Source: Planctomycetota bacterium (GTDB lineage Bacteria; Planctomycetota; UBA11346). Taken from it: a stretch of 47,809 nt of DNA. Shown here piece by piece: positions 26,831 to 33,799 of the stretch (the stretch's first letter is position 1; every line of letters starts with the position of its first letter). The stretch spans positions 1 to 47,809 of the forward strand of contig JANQLF010000253.1 of the NCBI GenBank assembly GCA_028280785.1, given 5' to 3'. The notes under the pieces were generated by a model. That model made no database searches. It was given only the letters and a program-made list of their open reading frames with translations, and was not told where the DNA came from. Both the position numbers and the translations under genes were made by a program.

Positions 26831-26862
26831 TTATATCGTTATATCATTATATAACGATATAA
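26831..26862 (-). promoter_or_regulatory. Palindromic operator on the metH promoter
   Basis: Two perfect 14-bp arms (TTATATCGTTATAT and its complement) flank a CATT spacer. The site begins inside the metH ribosome-binding region and ends just short of a minus-strand TTGTCA (26870-26865), a likely -35. The palindrome therefore covers the -10 and start of transcription of metH. It is the obvious binding site for the dimeric ArsR-type regulator encoded immediately upstream, which would repress metH. There is no U-rich tail, so a terminator is unlikely. Confidence 0.72.
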
Positions 26863-26878
26863 TTTGACAAGCAGAATT

Positions 26879-27790
26879 CTATTTGGTCGCGGTGGCTATG
26901 AGTGTCTGAAAACGTGGGGGCCGATCTTCGGGGCTCAGACTTTGAATCTGACAGTTGTTCCAGCTACTGAGCCACTTCTGAATTTGTTTTTCCTTGAAAC
27001 CGTAATGACAATGTCCGTAACGTTCTGCTTCTTGATATTTATGAGCGACTAAGGTCGCGATCAAAATACGACCTCCGGGTTTTAAGATGCGATGAGCCTC
27101 GTTAATCGCTAATTCAGGATTCTCAATGTATTGTAGGCATTGGAGCAAGAGGGCACTGTCGCAGGAATGTTTATCGAGTGGGATCGCTTCTGCGCTTGCG
27201 TGAATACTTTCAGCATGCCCTAATTTTAGTTTTTTGATTTTATCTTCTGCGGCTTGATGCATCGGCGCAGCTGGTTCGATGCAATATAATTTCTCACTAG
27301 CAGGTGCTAATAGCTCAAGTAGTGATCCATCGCCAGAGCCAATGTCGGCACAAATACCAAGTTGGGCAAAGGGGGCGATGCTTTGACAAAGGGAGTGCCA
27401 ATTACGACCGGGTGTATAATGGTGATGCAGTGAACCGGCAACACTGTCAACCCAATTGGCACCACGTGATTGGCGAAATTTCTCTAATAAATTACGGTCC
27501 TTGATAATATCAGGATCGTTTTCGGCTAGTGTTTTTATTGATTCCCAGCACTCTTGTAATTCAGCAGGCATATCATCACGTATACGGTAGCGATGACTGG
27601 CGCCTTCGCTTATTGCGTGAATAATTTGCGCATTTTTCATTTTCGATAAATGCCCGCTTACTGAACTTTGTCCGAGTTTGAGCAATTCTTGTAATTCTGC
27701 GACAGTCAGGGGTTCCTGGTCTAATAAATGCAGAATACGCATCCGCGTTTCATCAGCTAATAAACGTAAGCGTTCACCAATACTTGCCAT
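26879..27790 (-). CDS. ArsR-family regulator fused to SAM-dependent methyltransferase (SahR-like)
   Basis: The 303-aa protein has an N-terminal winged helix of ArsR type (residues about 1-90, LRLLADETRMRILHLL, LTVAELQELLKLGQSSVSGH). A class I methyltransferase domain follows, with motif I ADIGSGDGSLLELL near residue 147 and ILKPGGRILIATL later. This domain order is that of SahR, a regulator that senses S-adenosylhomocysteine and controls methionine-cycle genes. No Cys metal-sensing pair (CxC) is seen in the HTH, arguing against arsenic sensing. It precedes metH by 55 nt, with the operator in the gap. Confidence 0.88.
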   Translation of the reverse strand: MASIGERLRLLADETRMRILHLLDQEPLTVAELQELLKLGQSSVSGHLSKMKNAQIIHAISEGASHRYRIRDDMPAELQECWESIKTLAENDPDIIKDRNLLEKFRQSRGANWVDSVAGSLHHHYTPGRNWHSLCQSIAPFAQLGICADIGSGDGSLLELLAPASEKLYCIEPAAPMHQAAEDKIKKLKLGHAESIHASAEAIPLDKHSCDSALLLQCLQYIENPELAINEAHRILKPGGRILIATLVAHKYQEAERYGHCHYGFKEKQIQKWLSSWNNCQIQSLSPEDRPPRFQTLIATATK

Positions 27791-27840
27791 AACTTATGTT
27801 TGCAGCTTTTTAGCACAGAGACAAGTGCGGAAATGCTAAT

Positions 27841-28956
27841 TTAGGATACGCGTTGGAATCGCGCGGTGCCATGCTTTTCTAAATGTTGGATTGCTGCGAA
27901 TGTGGCACCAATTGCGGCTGCGTCGTCTGGACCGATACAACCATGTCCACCTGCACGTTGATGAAGGACGCGCACGGCAGTGAGTCCGCGTGTCCATGAT
28001 GAATGGCTGTATTTGATAGTTTGGCCAAGCAGGTCGTTAATCTCCGTCCAAAACCCTTGAGGATCCATGGCTTCTATGCGAGCTGCGCGGCGAGCGGCGG
28101 TCATATCCCCAGCCTGAACTGCTTCTTGGAGGCTCATTGAATCGCTTGAGCCCTCTTCAAGTCGGGCGATGCGTCCTGAGTTGCGGCACCACCAGATTTG
28201 ATGAACAACTTGGCTCAAGAGTGTCGCGAGAAGATCTGGGCGGGCATAATCGCACATGCGATGTAGGGCTAATATTCCAGCCAGACCTTGAAGTACATAA
28301 GCTTTATTATCGAATTTATACAGTAATACATGTACAGTGAGGGCGCTGATGATTTTAGTCAGCGTTGGTAAGTCCATGTTGGTGCCAAGGTAGCTTGCGA
28401 GTGCGTAGTAAGCGCTTTGCGCATCCTCTTCTTCAAGCATGCCTTGAATGACGGTGGCCTTGGGATTGCTTTCATGACTAACTGTTGGCTGGGCACCTTG
28501 CCAGGTGCATAGCGTGTCAGCAGGGAGGAAGCTTTCGTCAGGGGCACGACGCTGGCAAAGACTTGCATACCAACGCTTGGCAAGTTCAGGTCGCTCTTCG
28601 TTACTGGCATGAGGCCATAGTTCTGCCAGGGCTGAGAAGGTGCCAATTTGTCGCCCAGTTTGCTGAGGATTGTCAATGATGAGTGGTAATAACCAATCGG
28701 CCAATGCCGTTTGTGAATCAGCTATAGCATCGATAGATAGTTCTTTTGGCGGTTGTGGTGCTTCATCTGGGTTCAAGTCAGCAGCGGCCTGCATTGCCTT
28801 TTCGATAGTTTCTTCCTGGATATCCGGGATTTCTACCAGTTGCGCTGCGTCTACTAAAGCGAGGCAGCGTAAATCAAATCCTGAACCGTTGAGGATATGG
28901 GGTATTACCTGACGTGCCTTGCCGTGATTCATATGAAACGATTGTAAAGGATGCAT
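27841..28956 (-). CDS. Hypothetical helical protein of 371 aa
   Basis: I do not recognise a family. The protein is soluble and largely helical, rich in Ala, Leu and Gln. Its segments include TLTKIISALTVHVLLYKFDN and a C-terminal GGHGCIGPDDAAAIGATFAA. No signal peptide or membrane segment is visible. ATG 28956 has no ribosome site, and MNHGKARQV at 28932 is an alternative start. It lies between trmB and the ArsR-methyltransferase on the same strand, with gaps of about 50 nt. Confidence 0.72.
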   Translation of the reverse strand: MHPLQSFHMNHGKARQVIPHILNGSGFDLRCLALVDAAQLVEIPDIQEETIEKAMQAAADLNPDEAPQPPKELSIDAIADSQTALADWLLPLIIDNPQQTGRQIGTFSALAELWPHASNEERPELAKRWYASLCQRRAPDESFLPADTLCTWQGAQPTVSHESNPKATVIQGMLEEEDAQSAYYALASYLGTNMDLPTLTKIISALTVHVLLYKFDNKAYVLQGLAGILALHRMCDYARPDLLATLLSQVVHQIWWCRNSGRIARLEEGSSDSMSLQEAVQAGDMTAARRAARIEAMDPQGFWTEINDLLGQTIKYSHSSWTRGLTAVRVLHQRAGGHGCIGPDDAAAIGATFAAIQHLEKHGTARFQRVS

Positions 28957-29004
28957 TAAGATCGCAAGGTAATGTGCTGCTAAGTGCTTAAAGCTTATGG
29001 TCTA

Positions 29005-29706
29005 TTACGAAGCGTCTCGCTTTTGACCGACAGGGTTCCAGGGAAGGCGTGGTGGCAATTGAGCATCGGTTCGACGCATTTTGAGATAGCCAATATCCCA
29101 GCCTTCCTTTTTTTTGTGCACTTCGAATACGGTTGGGAAACGCGTTGGTATATTTATTTGATATCCCTGAGGGGCATAGATGTTTTTACATAAATTGGGC
29201 AATGTGCTAAAATTTGAAAGTGCCTGAAAACAATAATTCAATGTATCCGTTGCGATTATTATTTCACCATCGGTTTCCATGGCGTAGATCAGGTCTAACA
29301 AAAATGAGCGATTCATTAAACGTCGGCGTCTGTGTTTAGCTTTCGGCCAGGGATCAGAAAATAAAACGTATGCACGCTTTAGCGACGCTTGTGGTAAGCG
29401 TTGTCGTACAAATCGATGAGCTTCGCCACGATAAAGCCGTACATTGTGTGCTTCCAATTTATCGCTTTTGTGTGCAGTTTTATTGACCCGTAATTCTTGT
29501 AATTCGATTCCAATAAAATTTTCATCCGGATGAGCTGCGGCCATTTGACTTAAAAATGTTCCGTGGCCAAATCCAACTTCTAAACGGGTTGGCGCATCAC
29601 GGCCAAACAGTTCAGTGTAATTTAATAAACAGCTGTCTTGGTCTTCAACCAAGCGAGCGTGGGCATTACCACGCTGACGATAACGACGCATGCCTTTTGA
29701 AACCAT
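29005..29706 (-). CDS. trmB: tRNA (guanine-N7)-methyltransferase
   Basis: The 233-aa protein has SAM-binding motif I as LEVGFGHGTFLSQMA, and FIGIELQELRVNK after it. The family signature LFSDPWPKAKHRRRRLM carries the Asp and basic residues used in catalysis and tRNA binding. It makes m7G46 in the tRNA variable loop. The start is ATG 29706, or possibly 29691; neither has a convincing ribosome site. It begins the minus-strand run leading toward metH, downstream of a terminator that isolates it from the preceding secreted-protein gene. Confidence 0.94.
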   Translation of the reverse strand: MVSKGMRRYRQRGNAHARLVEDQDSCLLNYTELFGRDAPTRLEVGFGHGTFLSQMAAAHPDENFIGIELQELRVNKTAHKSDKLEAHNVRLYRGEAHRFVRQRLPQASLKRAYVLFSDPWPKAKHRRRRLMNRSFLLDLIYAMETDGEIIIATDTLNYCFQALSNFSTLPNLCKNIYAPQGYQINIPTRFPTVFEVHKKKEGWDIGYLKMRRTDAQLPPRLPWNPVGQKRDAS

Positions 29707-29744
29707 GCCGGCATGCTGGGTTTAATTACAAAGTGTAAAGGCTT

Positions 29745-29780
29745 CAAATAAAAACGGCCCGGGTTAACCGAGCCGTTTAA
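29745..29780 (-). terminator. Rho-independent terminator after the 29800-31497 gene
   Basis: AAACGGC (29752-29758) pairs with GCCGTTT (29772-29778), with an inner partly paired GGTTAACC. On the minus strand the stem is followed by TTTTTATTT. It closes the transcript of the secreted-protein gene ending at 29800. Confidence 0.82.
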
Positions 29781-29799
29781 AATTCGTAAATTCTTATCG

Positions 29800-31497
29800 T
29801 TATAAATCATCAACGGTATCTGGTTTGCGTTCTAGCTCTTTTTTGCGTTCTTCTATCATTTGTTGTTCACGTTCGGCCATGCGGCGTGCTCTTCGCTCTT
29901 GACGGCGTACGCCTGCAAATGTTGCTCCAGGAGCAAGAAGGAGGGGCCCTGATCCAACGAGGCTATAAATTTCATATTCGAAATCTTTGTTGTCTTGTCT
30001 GCCGACCATGTAACCGGGTTCAGCGAGTGTTTGTAGTTTTTGTAACATCATGAGGATTGATTGGATGTTCTTTTGATCATCACCGCGCGCACCCATGGCA
30101 GCAAGGCCGAGTAAGCTTTGGGCAATGACGACTACGCGTTTGGTATCCAAGGCACCAACAACAAAGGCATTGTCACCGGCTTTTTCCATAGCGGCTTTAC
30201 CACTATCTGATTCATGCCAGCCACCTGTTTTACCTGCTAACCAATTTTGGGTTAATACAGGATCGGTGCTTACGACCCAATAGTCCTTACCAAGCCCTAG
30301 TTGTAATGGAGGGGCACCTGGACCAAGGGTGATCATCTCGATCTTGCCTTCAGGCGGTTTAACAATGTTGAACTGAGAAAGAAGCATCGCGCCAATAAAA
30401 TCGTCAAGATTTTGGCTGCGCGGAATGCCAATAGTAACGGCCGGAAATGGCGCTGAAGGGGTAATGGTCATAAAGCACGTACCATTGAAGCCCTCGAATA
30501 TCTGATCAATACTCGCAGTGGCACCAAATAAATTAAGCATGTTATTTAATTCGGTAACTATGTCATCACCGGTCTGATTGGGATTGTCTTGTGCTGCTAT
30601 ATCGATGAGTTTACGCAGGTGTTCATGCCATAAATCTTTACCATTAATGCCTATGGCAGCTGCTAGCAGTGCATTATTAGGCATGCGTTCTATGGTGCTT
30701 TTATCAATTGTTTGGACTCCAGCTTTTTCAGGACCGATAAATAATATATTTTCGTAAATACCACCTGATTTTAAAGTAATGGTGTGAGTGTATTGATCAT
30801 ACTGCGATATTAGCTTTTTGAGATCTTCTTTTTTAATTTTTGGTTCTTGCGGTGCACGGCTATACATCATGTCAAGCATGGCGCCGAAAAACTGTTTTGA
30901 CGAAAAATTGATTTCAACATCACTTTCAATGCCGTTAATTTTTGCTGGTACACTAATGTTGTCAGGGTCTGCAAACACAAGTGTATTGCCAAAGCGCGTA
31001 AGTGTGGCAACGCCGTTTTCTGAAATGAAGGCCTCATCGGCTCCATCAACTTCCAAGAATGGCGCGTCGTCCAATGCCGGTAGCTGCATTAACTGTTCAG
31101 CGCCTTCCTCTTTGAAAACCACATAAGCATGATATTCGCTCATGTCTGGAGAATTGCTGTCGATATTAATTAATCGCGCTCCAGCGTAATCTAGATTTTT
31201 TAAAACGAGGGGGATGTCTAAACCATCGCGAGCCTTAACGCGTTCAAATTGTTTTTGAATTTGTGTATTGAATAAGAGGCGTAGCCGGTCTGCAGCAGGA
31301 TCATTCCACAACTTAGCATAAACACTTTCATCAAAACGTTGCTTGGTGCGTGTGATATCTGGAATGACGATCTCAGCATAAGGTGGCTGCATTTCATCTT
31401 CATTCTCTTTGACATCTTCTTCAGCGCTCCACAGAGAAGTGTTGAGGCAAAGCCCTAAGCCAAGGCTTAATGAGACAAGTTTGGAGTTAAATAGCAT
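29800..31497 (-). CDS. Secreted protein of unknown function, 565 aa
   Basis: It begins MLFNSKLVSLSLGLGLCLNTSLWSAEED, a signal peptide. ATG 31497 is chosen because GGAG sits 6 nt upstream; an ATG four codons earlier is less well placed. The body has a mixed pattern, for example NNALLAAAIGINGKDLWHEH and WVVSTDPVLTQNWLAG. It recalls the large DUF-type exported proteins abundant in planctomycete-like genomes, but no domain can be named. The C-terminus is a charged coiled coil rich in Arg and Glu (RRQERRARRMAEREQQ onward). It is monocistronic, with its own terminator. Confidence 0.78.
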   Translation of the reverse strand: MLFNSKLVSLSLGLGLCLNTSLWSAEEDVKENEDEMQPPYAEIVIPDITRTKQRFDESVYAKLWNDPAADRLRLLFNTQIQKQFERVKARDGLDIPLVLKNLDYAGARLINIDSNSPDMSEYHAYVVFKEEGAEQLMQLPALDDAPFLEVDGADEAFISENGVATLTRFGNTLVFADPDNISVPAKINGIESDVEINFSSKQFFGAMLDMMYSRAPQEPKIKKEDLKKLISQYDQYTHTITLKSGGIYENILFIGPEKAGVQTIDKSTIERMPNNALLAAAIGINGKDLWHEHLRKLIDIAAQDNPNQTGDDIVTELNNMLNLFGATASIDQIFEGFNGTCFMTITPSAPFPAVTIGIPRSQNLDDFIGAMLLSQFNIVKPPEGKIEMITLGPGAPPLQLGLGKDYWVVSTDPVLTQNWLAGKTGGWHESDSGKAAMEKAGDNAFVVGALDTKRVVVIAQSLLGLAAMGARGDDQKNIQSILMMLQKLQTLAEPGYMVGRQDNKDFEYEIYSLVGSGPLLLAPGATFAGVRRQERRARRMAEREQQMIEERKKELERKPDTVDDL

Positions 31498-31746
31498 GTG
31501 AGGCTCCATTAACGTTAGTAACTATACTTATAGACACTTGAGATGCTCTATGGTTACCGCGTAATTGCGAACAACCAAGCATCAATCACAAGTCCCTTAT
31601 TAGTAATCACCTAGACCACCCAATGAGTTACACTAAGTGTCTCTAAAATCATGACAAAATAATGACTGTAAAAATTCCTTACAGTCCATTTTAAAAGTTA
31701 TCGAATGAATGTTCACGACTGACCGAGGCATGTTATTGTGTACTAC
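31498..31746. other. Non-coding gap upstream of the secreted-protein gene
   Basis: No gene is seen. It must hold the promoter for the gene starting at 31497; TATAAG/TATAGT-like boxes lie near 31525-31540 on the minus strand, without a clear -35. A perfect inverted repeat, GACTGTAA and TTACAGTC with a 7-nt spacer, lies at 31664-31686, and ACACTAAGTGT at 31630-31640 is a second palindrome. Neither has a T-run, so they look like protein-binding sites rather than terminators. Confidence 0.45.
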
Positions 31747-31773
31747 ACAAAAAAACTCTGCATAGCAGAGTTT
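31747..31773 (-). terminator. Terminator closing the tRNA-linked structured region
   Basis: AAACTCTGC (31753-31761) and GCAGAGTTT (31765-31773) pair perfectly over nine bases around ATA. On the minus strand the stem is followed by an uninterrupted run of T. No minus-strand protein gene ends just before it. It therefore implies a minus-strand transcript crossing the hairpin array and element 1 (about 32045 to 31755). Confidence 0.78.
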
Positions 31774-31912
31774 AGTGCCGACCAAGGTCGGGGAGCGCGA
31801 GGCAGCGCCTCGCATGAAAGTGGTTCCACGGGCACATAAAGTGCCCTATTCTTCGGCCGAAAGCCATGCCTATGGCTTTCTAAATGCTACGCATTTACGG
31901 AATTCACCACTT
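31774..31912. other. Array of consecutive perfect short hairpins
   Basis: Successive self-complementary units fill this stretch almost without gaps. They are CCGACC/GGTCGG (31778-31791), GCGAGGC/GCCTCGC (31797-31813), GGGCAC/GTGCCC (31830-31846), TTCGGCCGAA (31852-31861), GAAAGCCAT/ATGGCTTTC (31859-31880) and TAAATGC/GCATTTA (31881-31897). GTGCC at 31775 can also close on GGCAC at 31831. The AAATGC/GCATTT unit recurs inside both copies of the adjacent 114-nt element, so this may be a diverged relative of it. An open frame runs through on the plus strand but is explained by the repeat structure. Confidence 0.6.
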
Positions 31913-32032
31913 GGACTTGAACCGCGAGCAGGCAAATGCCAGAGGCATTTAAAAGAGGACTTGAGTCCTCTTTGGCCTGCGGAGCCTGCCGTAGCTCTGC
32001 GTAGGCAGAGGACCCGAAAGGGTCCAAGGTTC
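31913..32032. repeat. tRNA-linked hairpin element, copy 1
   Basis: The 114-nt core (31919-32032) is closed by GAACC and GGTTC. Inside are GCAGGC/GCCTGC (31928-31933 with 31975-31980), enclosing AAATGCC/GGCATTT and AAAGAGGAC/GTCCTCTTT (loop TTGA). These are followed by CTGCC/GGCAG (31986-31990 with 32004-32008) and GGACCC/GGGTCC with a GAAA loop (32010-32025). The left end GGACTTGAACC and right end GGTCCAAGGTTC each match the T-arm region of the neighbouring tRNA (32098-32115), in opposite orientations. About four fifths of positions agree by eye with copy 2. The orientation and function are unknown; it lies on the 3' side of the tRNA, past its terminator. Confidence 0.8.
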
Positions 32033-32046
32033 GTTGAAAGGTAAAT

Positions 32047-32078
32047 CAAAAAACCCTGTGCAAATTAATGGCACAGGG
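32047..32078 (-). terminator. Rho-independent terminator of the tRNA(CAT) gene
   Basis: CCCTGTGC (32054-32061) and GCACAGGG (32071-32078) pair perfectly over eight bases. On the minus strand the stem is followed by TTTTTT. It starts 6 nt after the tRNA CCA end. Confidence 0.88.
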
Positions 32079-32083
32079 AAATT

Positions 32084-32160
32084 TGGTGGGCCCACAAGGA
32101 CTTGAACCTTGGACCTGCCGATTATGAGTCGGATGCTCTAACCAACTGAGCTATGGGCCC
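32084..32160 (-). tRNA. tRNA with anticodon CAT (Met, or Ile2 after lysidine modification)
   Basis: A 77-nt cloverleaf including encoded CCA. The acceptor pairs GGGCCCA with TGGGCCC and the discriminator is A. The D arm is GCTC-AGTTGGTTA-GAGC, the anticodon loop CTCATAA, and the T arm CAAGG-TTCAAGT-CCTTG. The top pair of the anticodon stem is a T-C mismatch. CAT anticodons serve initiator Met, elongator Met and Ile2. The paired acceptor end (G1-C72) excludes a typical initiator. Elongator Met versus Ile2 cannot be settled by eye. Confidence 0.93.
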
Positions 32161-32318
32161 TTTGGGCGGGGAACCATCGACAAATAATGTAAATTGCAAT
32201 AGTTCATATTGGAAAGTCTATCTATCGTGACTCATTATACTTGAGTGAATGTCTGAATCTAAGATTCCGTAGTCATATGAACGGATGTAACTCATAACGT
32301 GGGTCAGTGTAAGTGGTG

Positions 32319-32324
32319 TATAAT
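32319..32324 (+). promoter_or_regulatory. Possible -10 box for the lipoprotein gene
   Basis: A perfect TATAAT lies 58 nt before the ATG of the lipoprotein gene, without a recognisable -35 at 16-18 bp. In the same 221-bp gap a TATAAT on the minus strand at 32239-32234, with a weak TTAGAT 17 bp upstream, could serve the tRNA(CAT). Nothing else is seen between 32161 and 32381. Confidence 0.35.
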
Positions 32325-32381
32325 CAAACTACATTGATGAGCGGTGTAGAAATCCACAATTAGCCTTCTTGGAGTCCTTGT

Positions 32382-33290
32382 ATGCGATTACATCACATCC
32401 TTTTACTTTCTAGTATACTGCTTCTGTGTTCCTGTGGTGACGATGATGCCAGCAATGATTCAAATGCATTGACCAATGCCCAGGTTGGAAGCGTTGCTCA
32501 GAGCATTACGTCGTTAACTGAATCGGCTGTTCAAAATGAAATCGCAAATGAGGGGGAAACCGTCGCAACGGTGGTAGCGAAGCGTTCTGTTATTTCATTG
32601 CCCAGCCTTGGATTAATGGGTAATTATGGTTCAGGCTATAACGGTACGAATTCATTTGTTTTCAATGGTGTAAATATTGACTTTATCAATGCGGCTTCTT
32701 TCAATGTTGCTGTTGATTTGGATGGAGCTGAATATCCAAATGCTAGTGGCACCTTGAATATAAATGCGACAACAACAGGTCCTACAGGTACTCAATCAAA
32801 CGGTTCAATTAGTTTTGACACGATAACCGTTACTACAGCCGACTCTGTCACTGTTACTGATCCTAATTCTGGGGCAAAGGCAACGTGGCCGGACGGAACA
32901 ACATTTAATTACAGTGTCAGTATTACTTGGACGCATACCGACTCAGATAATTGGTCCTATACAACAACCACGACCAGTACCGCAACAAATAGAAGCGTTA
33001 CCGTGAGTGGAAAAGGTGGGTCTTATTCAGGTAATGTAGACCATGATTTTACATGGGCTCGAACAATAAGTCGAACAGGTGGTGCTGCGGTCAATGTTTC
33101 CTTGGACACGTTTAGTGGAACTCGTGACGTCGTATGGACTAAGAATGGTAGTAGTAAAGTACATACCGTTAATTGGGTTATTAATAGTCTCAATGATATC
33201 CAGGTGACTGTAAATGGATTTACTTTTAATTTTAATAGCGTACTCGCTTTGGTTGCATTGCTTAATGCTAATTTAAATCACGACGGTTAA
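32382..33290 (+). CDS. Predicted lipoprotein, Thr/Ser/Asn-rich beta protein, unknown function
   Basis: The 302-aa protein begins MRLHHILLLSSILLLCSCGDDD, a lipoprotein signal. The lipidated Cys is probably the second of C-S-C, and the following Asp run would, by E. coli rules, favour inner-membrane retention. Residues about 25-70 are helical. The rest is low in charge and rich in Thr, Ser, Asn and Gly (SWSYTTTTTSTATNRSVTVS-like), typical of surface beta structures. GGAG lies 7 nt before the ATG. No family is recognised. It converges on the MORN-repeat lipoprotein gene. Confidence 0.8.
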   Translation: MRLHHILLLSSILLLCSCGDDDASNDSNALTNAQVGSVAQSITSLTESAVQNEIANEGETVATVVAKRSVISLPSLGLMGNYGSGYNGTNSFVFNGVNIDFINAASFNVAVDLDGAEYPNASGTLNINATTTGPTGTQSNGSISFDTITVTTADSVTVTDPNSGAKATWPDGTTFNYSVSITWTHTDSDNWSYTTTTTSTATNRSVTVSGKGGSYSGNVDHDFTWARTISRTGGAAVNVSLDTFSGTRDVVWTKNGSSKVHTVNWVINSLNDIQVTVNGFTFNFNSVLALVALLNANLNHDG

Positions 33291-33314
33291 ATGTTTTTTC
33301 TCGAGCCATGACCT

Positions 33315-33707
33315 TCACCAGTGTGGATGGTGGAGGTGGTGGTGACGGAAATGATGTGGATAATGTCCAGTGTTGGGACTTGGTAAAATAGTCCGTTTTG
33401 GTTCGCCCTTATCAAAATAAACGGTTTTTTCTTTTTTACCGCTATCTAAATAATAATACCAGGTTCCGTGTTTTAAATTGTTTTGATATTGCCCTCGGAT
33501 GTGTCGTGCGCCGCTCTCGTGCCAAGCCTCATAGCGCCCATTTTTATTTATTTCACCTGACTCATCTTGAGTGGTGTAATGCCGTGATTTAAGGCTGCCT
33601 GACTTCCACATTTCTTTATGTTCAGTTGCCCCTTCTGGGATAGCCACACGGCTTGGTGTCCCACAGCAAGTCAGTAGGAGAATAAAAGCTAACAGACTGA
33701 TGCGCAT
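33315..33707 (-). CDS. MORN-repeat lipoprotein with His-rich tail
   Basis: The 130-aa protein begins MRISLLAFILLLTCCGTPS, a lipoprotein signal with Cys14 or Cys15 as the anchor. Two to three MORN_2-type repeats follow (GRYEAWHESGARHIRGQY, then LKHGTWYYYLDSGKKEKTVY), as in YwqK-like antitoxin-repeat proteins. The last 17 residues are nearly half histidine (GHYPHHFRHHHLHHPHW), a plausible metal-binding tail. The overall role is unknown. It converges with the preceding lipoprotein gene, separated by 24 nt. Confidence 0.8.
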   Translation of the reverse strand: MRISLLAFILLLTCCGTPSRVAIPEGATEHKEMWKSGSLKSRHYTTQDESGEINKNGRYEAWHESGARHIRGQYQNNLKHGTWYYYLDSGKKEKTVYFDKGEPKRTILPSPNTGHYPHHFRHHHLHHPHW

Positions 33708-33799
33708 CTACGTAGTTATCTCTCATACAGAACAGTGAACAAGACATGTTCTATCATTGACCATCGTCGATGGACGATATAAGGAAGCCAGGAGCAAGC

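Noticed and set aside
26831..26862. Terminator between the ArsR-methyltransferase and metH
   Set aside because: The inverted repeat is purely AT-rich with a single C-G/G-C step, has no U-run after it, and overlaps the metH ribosome site, so an operator fits better.
26879..27790. Arsenic resistance regulator/methyltransferase
   Set aside because: There is no arsenite-binding Cys pair in the HTH, no ars genes nearby, and metH is directly downstream.
31913..32032. tmRNA or tRNA pseudogene as the identity of the element
   Set aside because: GGTTCAAGTCC resembles a T-loop, but the flanking bases do not form a T stem, there is no acceptor stem or CCA, and no tag reading frame was seen.
31775..32044. 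89-codon open frame on the plus strand through the hairpin array and element 1
   Set aside because: It is composed of inverted repeats and antisense T-arm sequence (G-L-E-P-R comes from GGACTTGAACC), has no ribosome site, and is explained by the repeat structure rather than coding.
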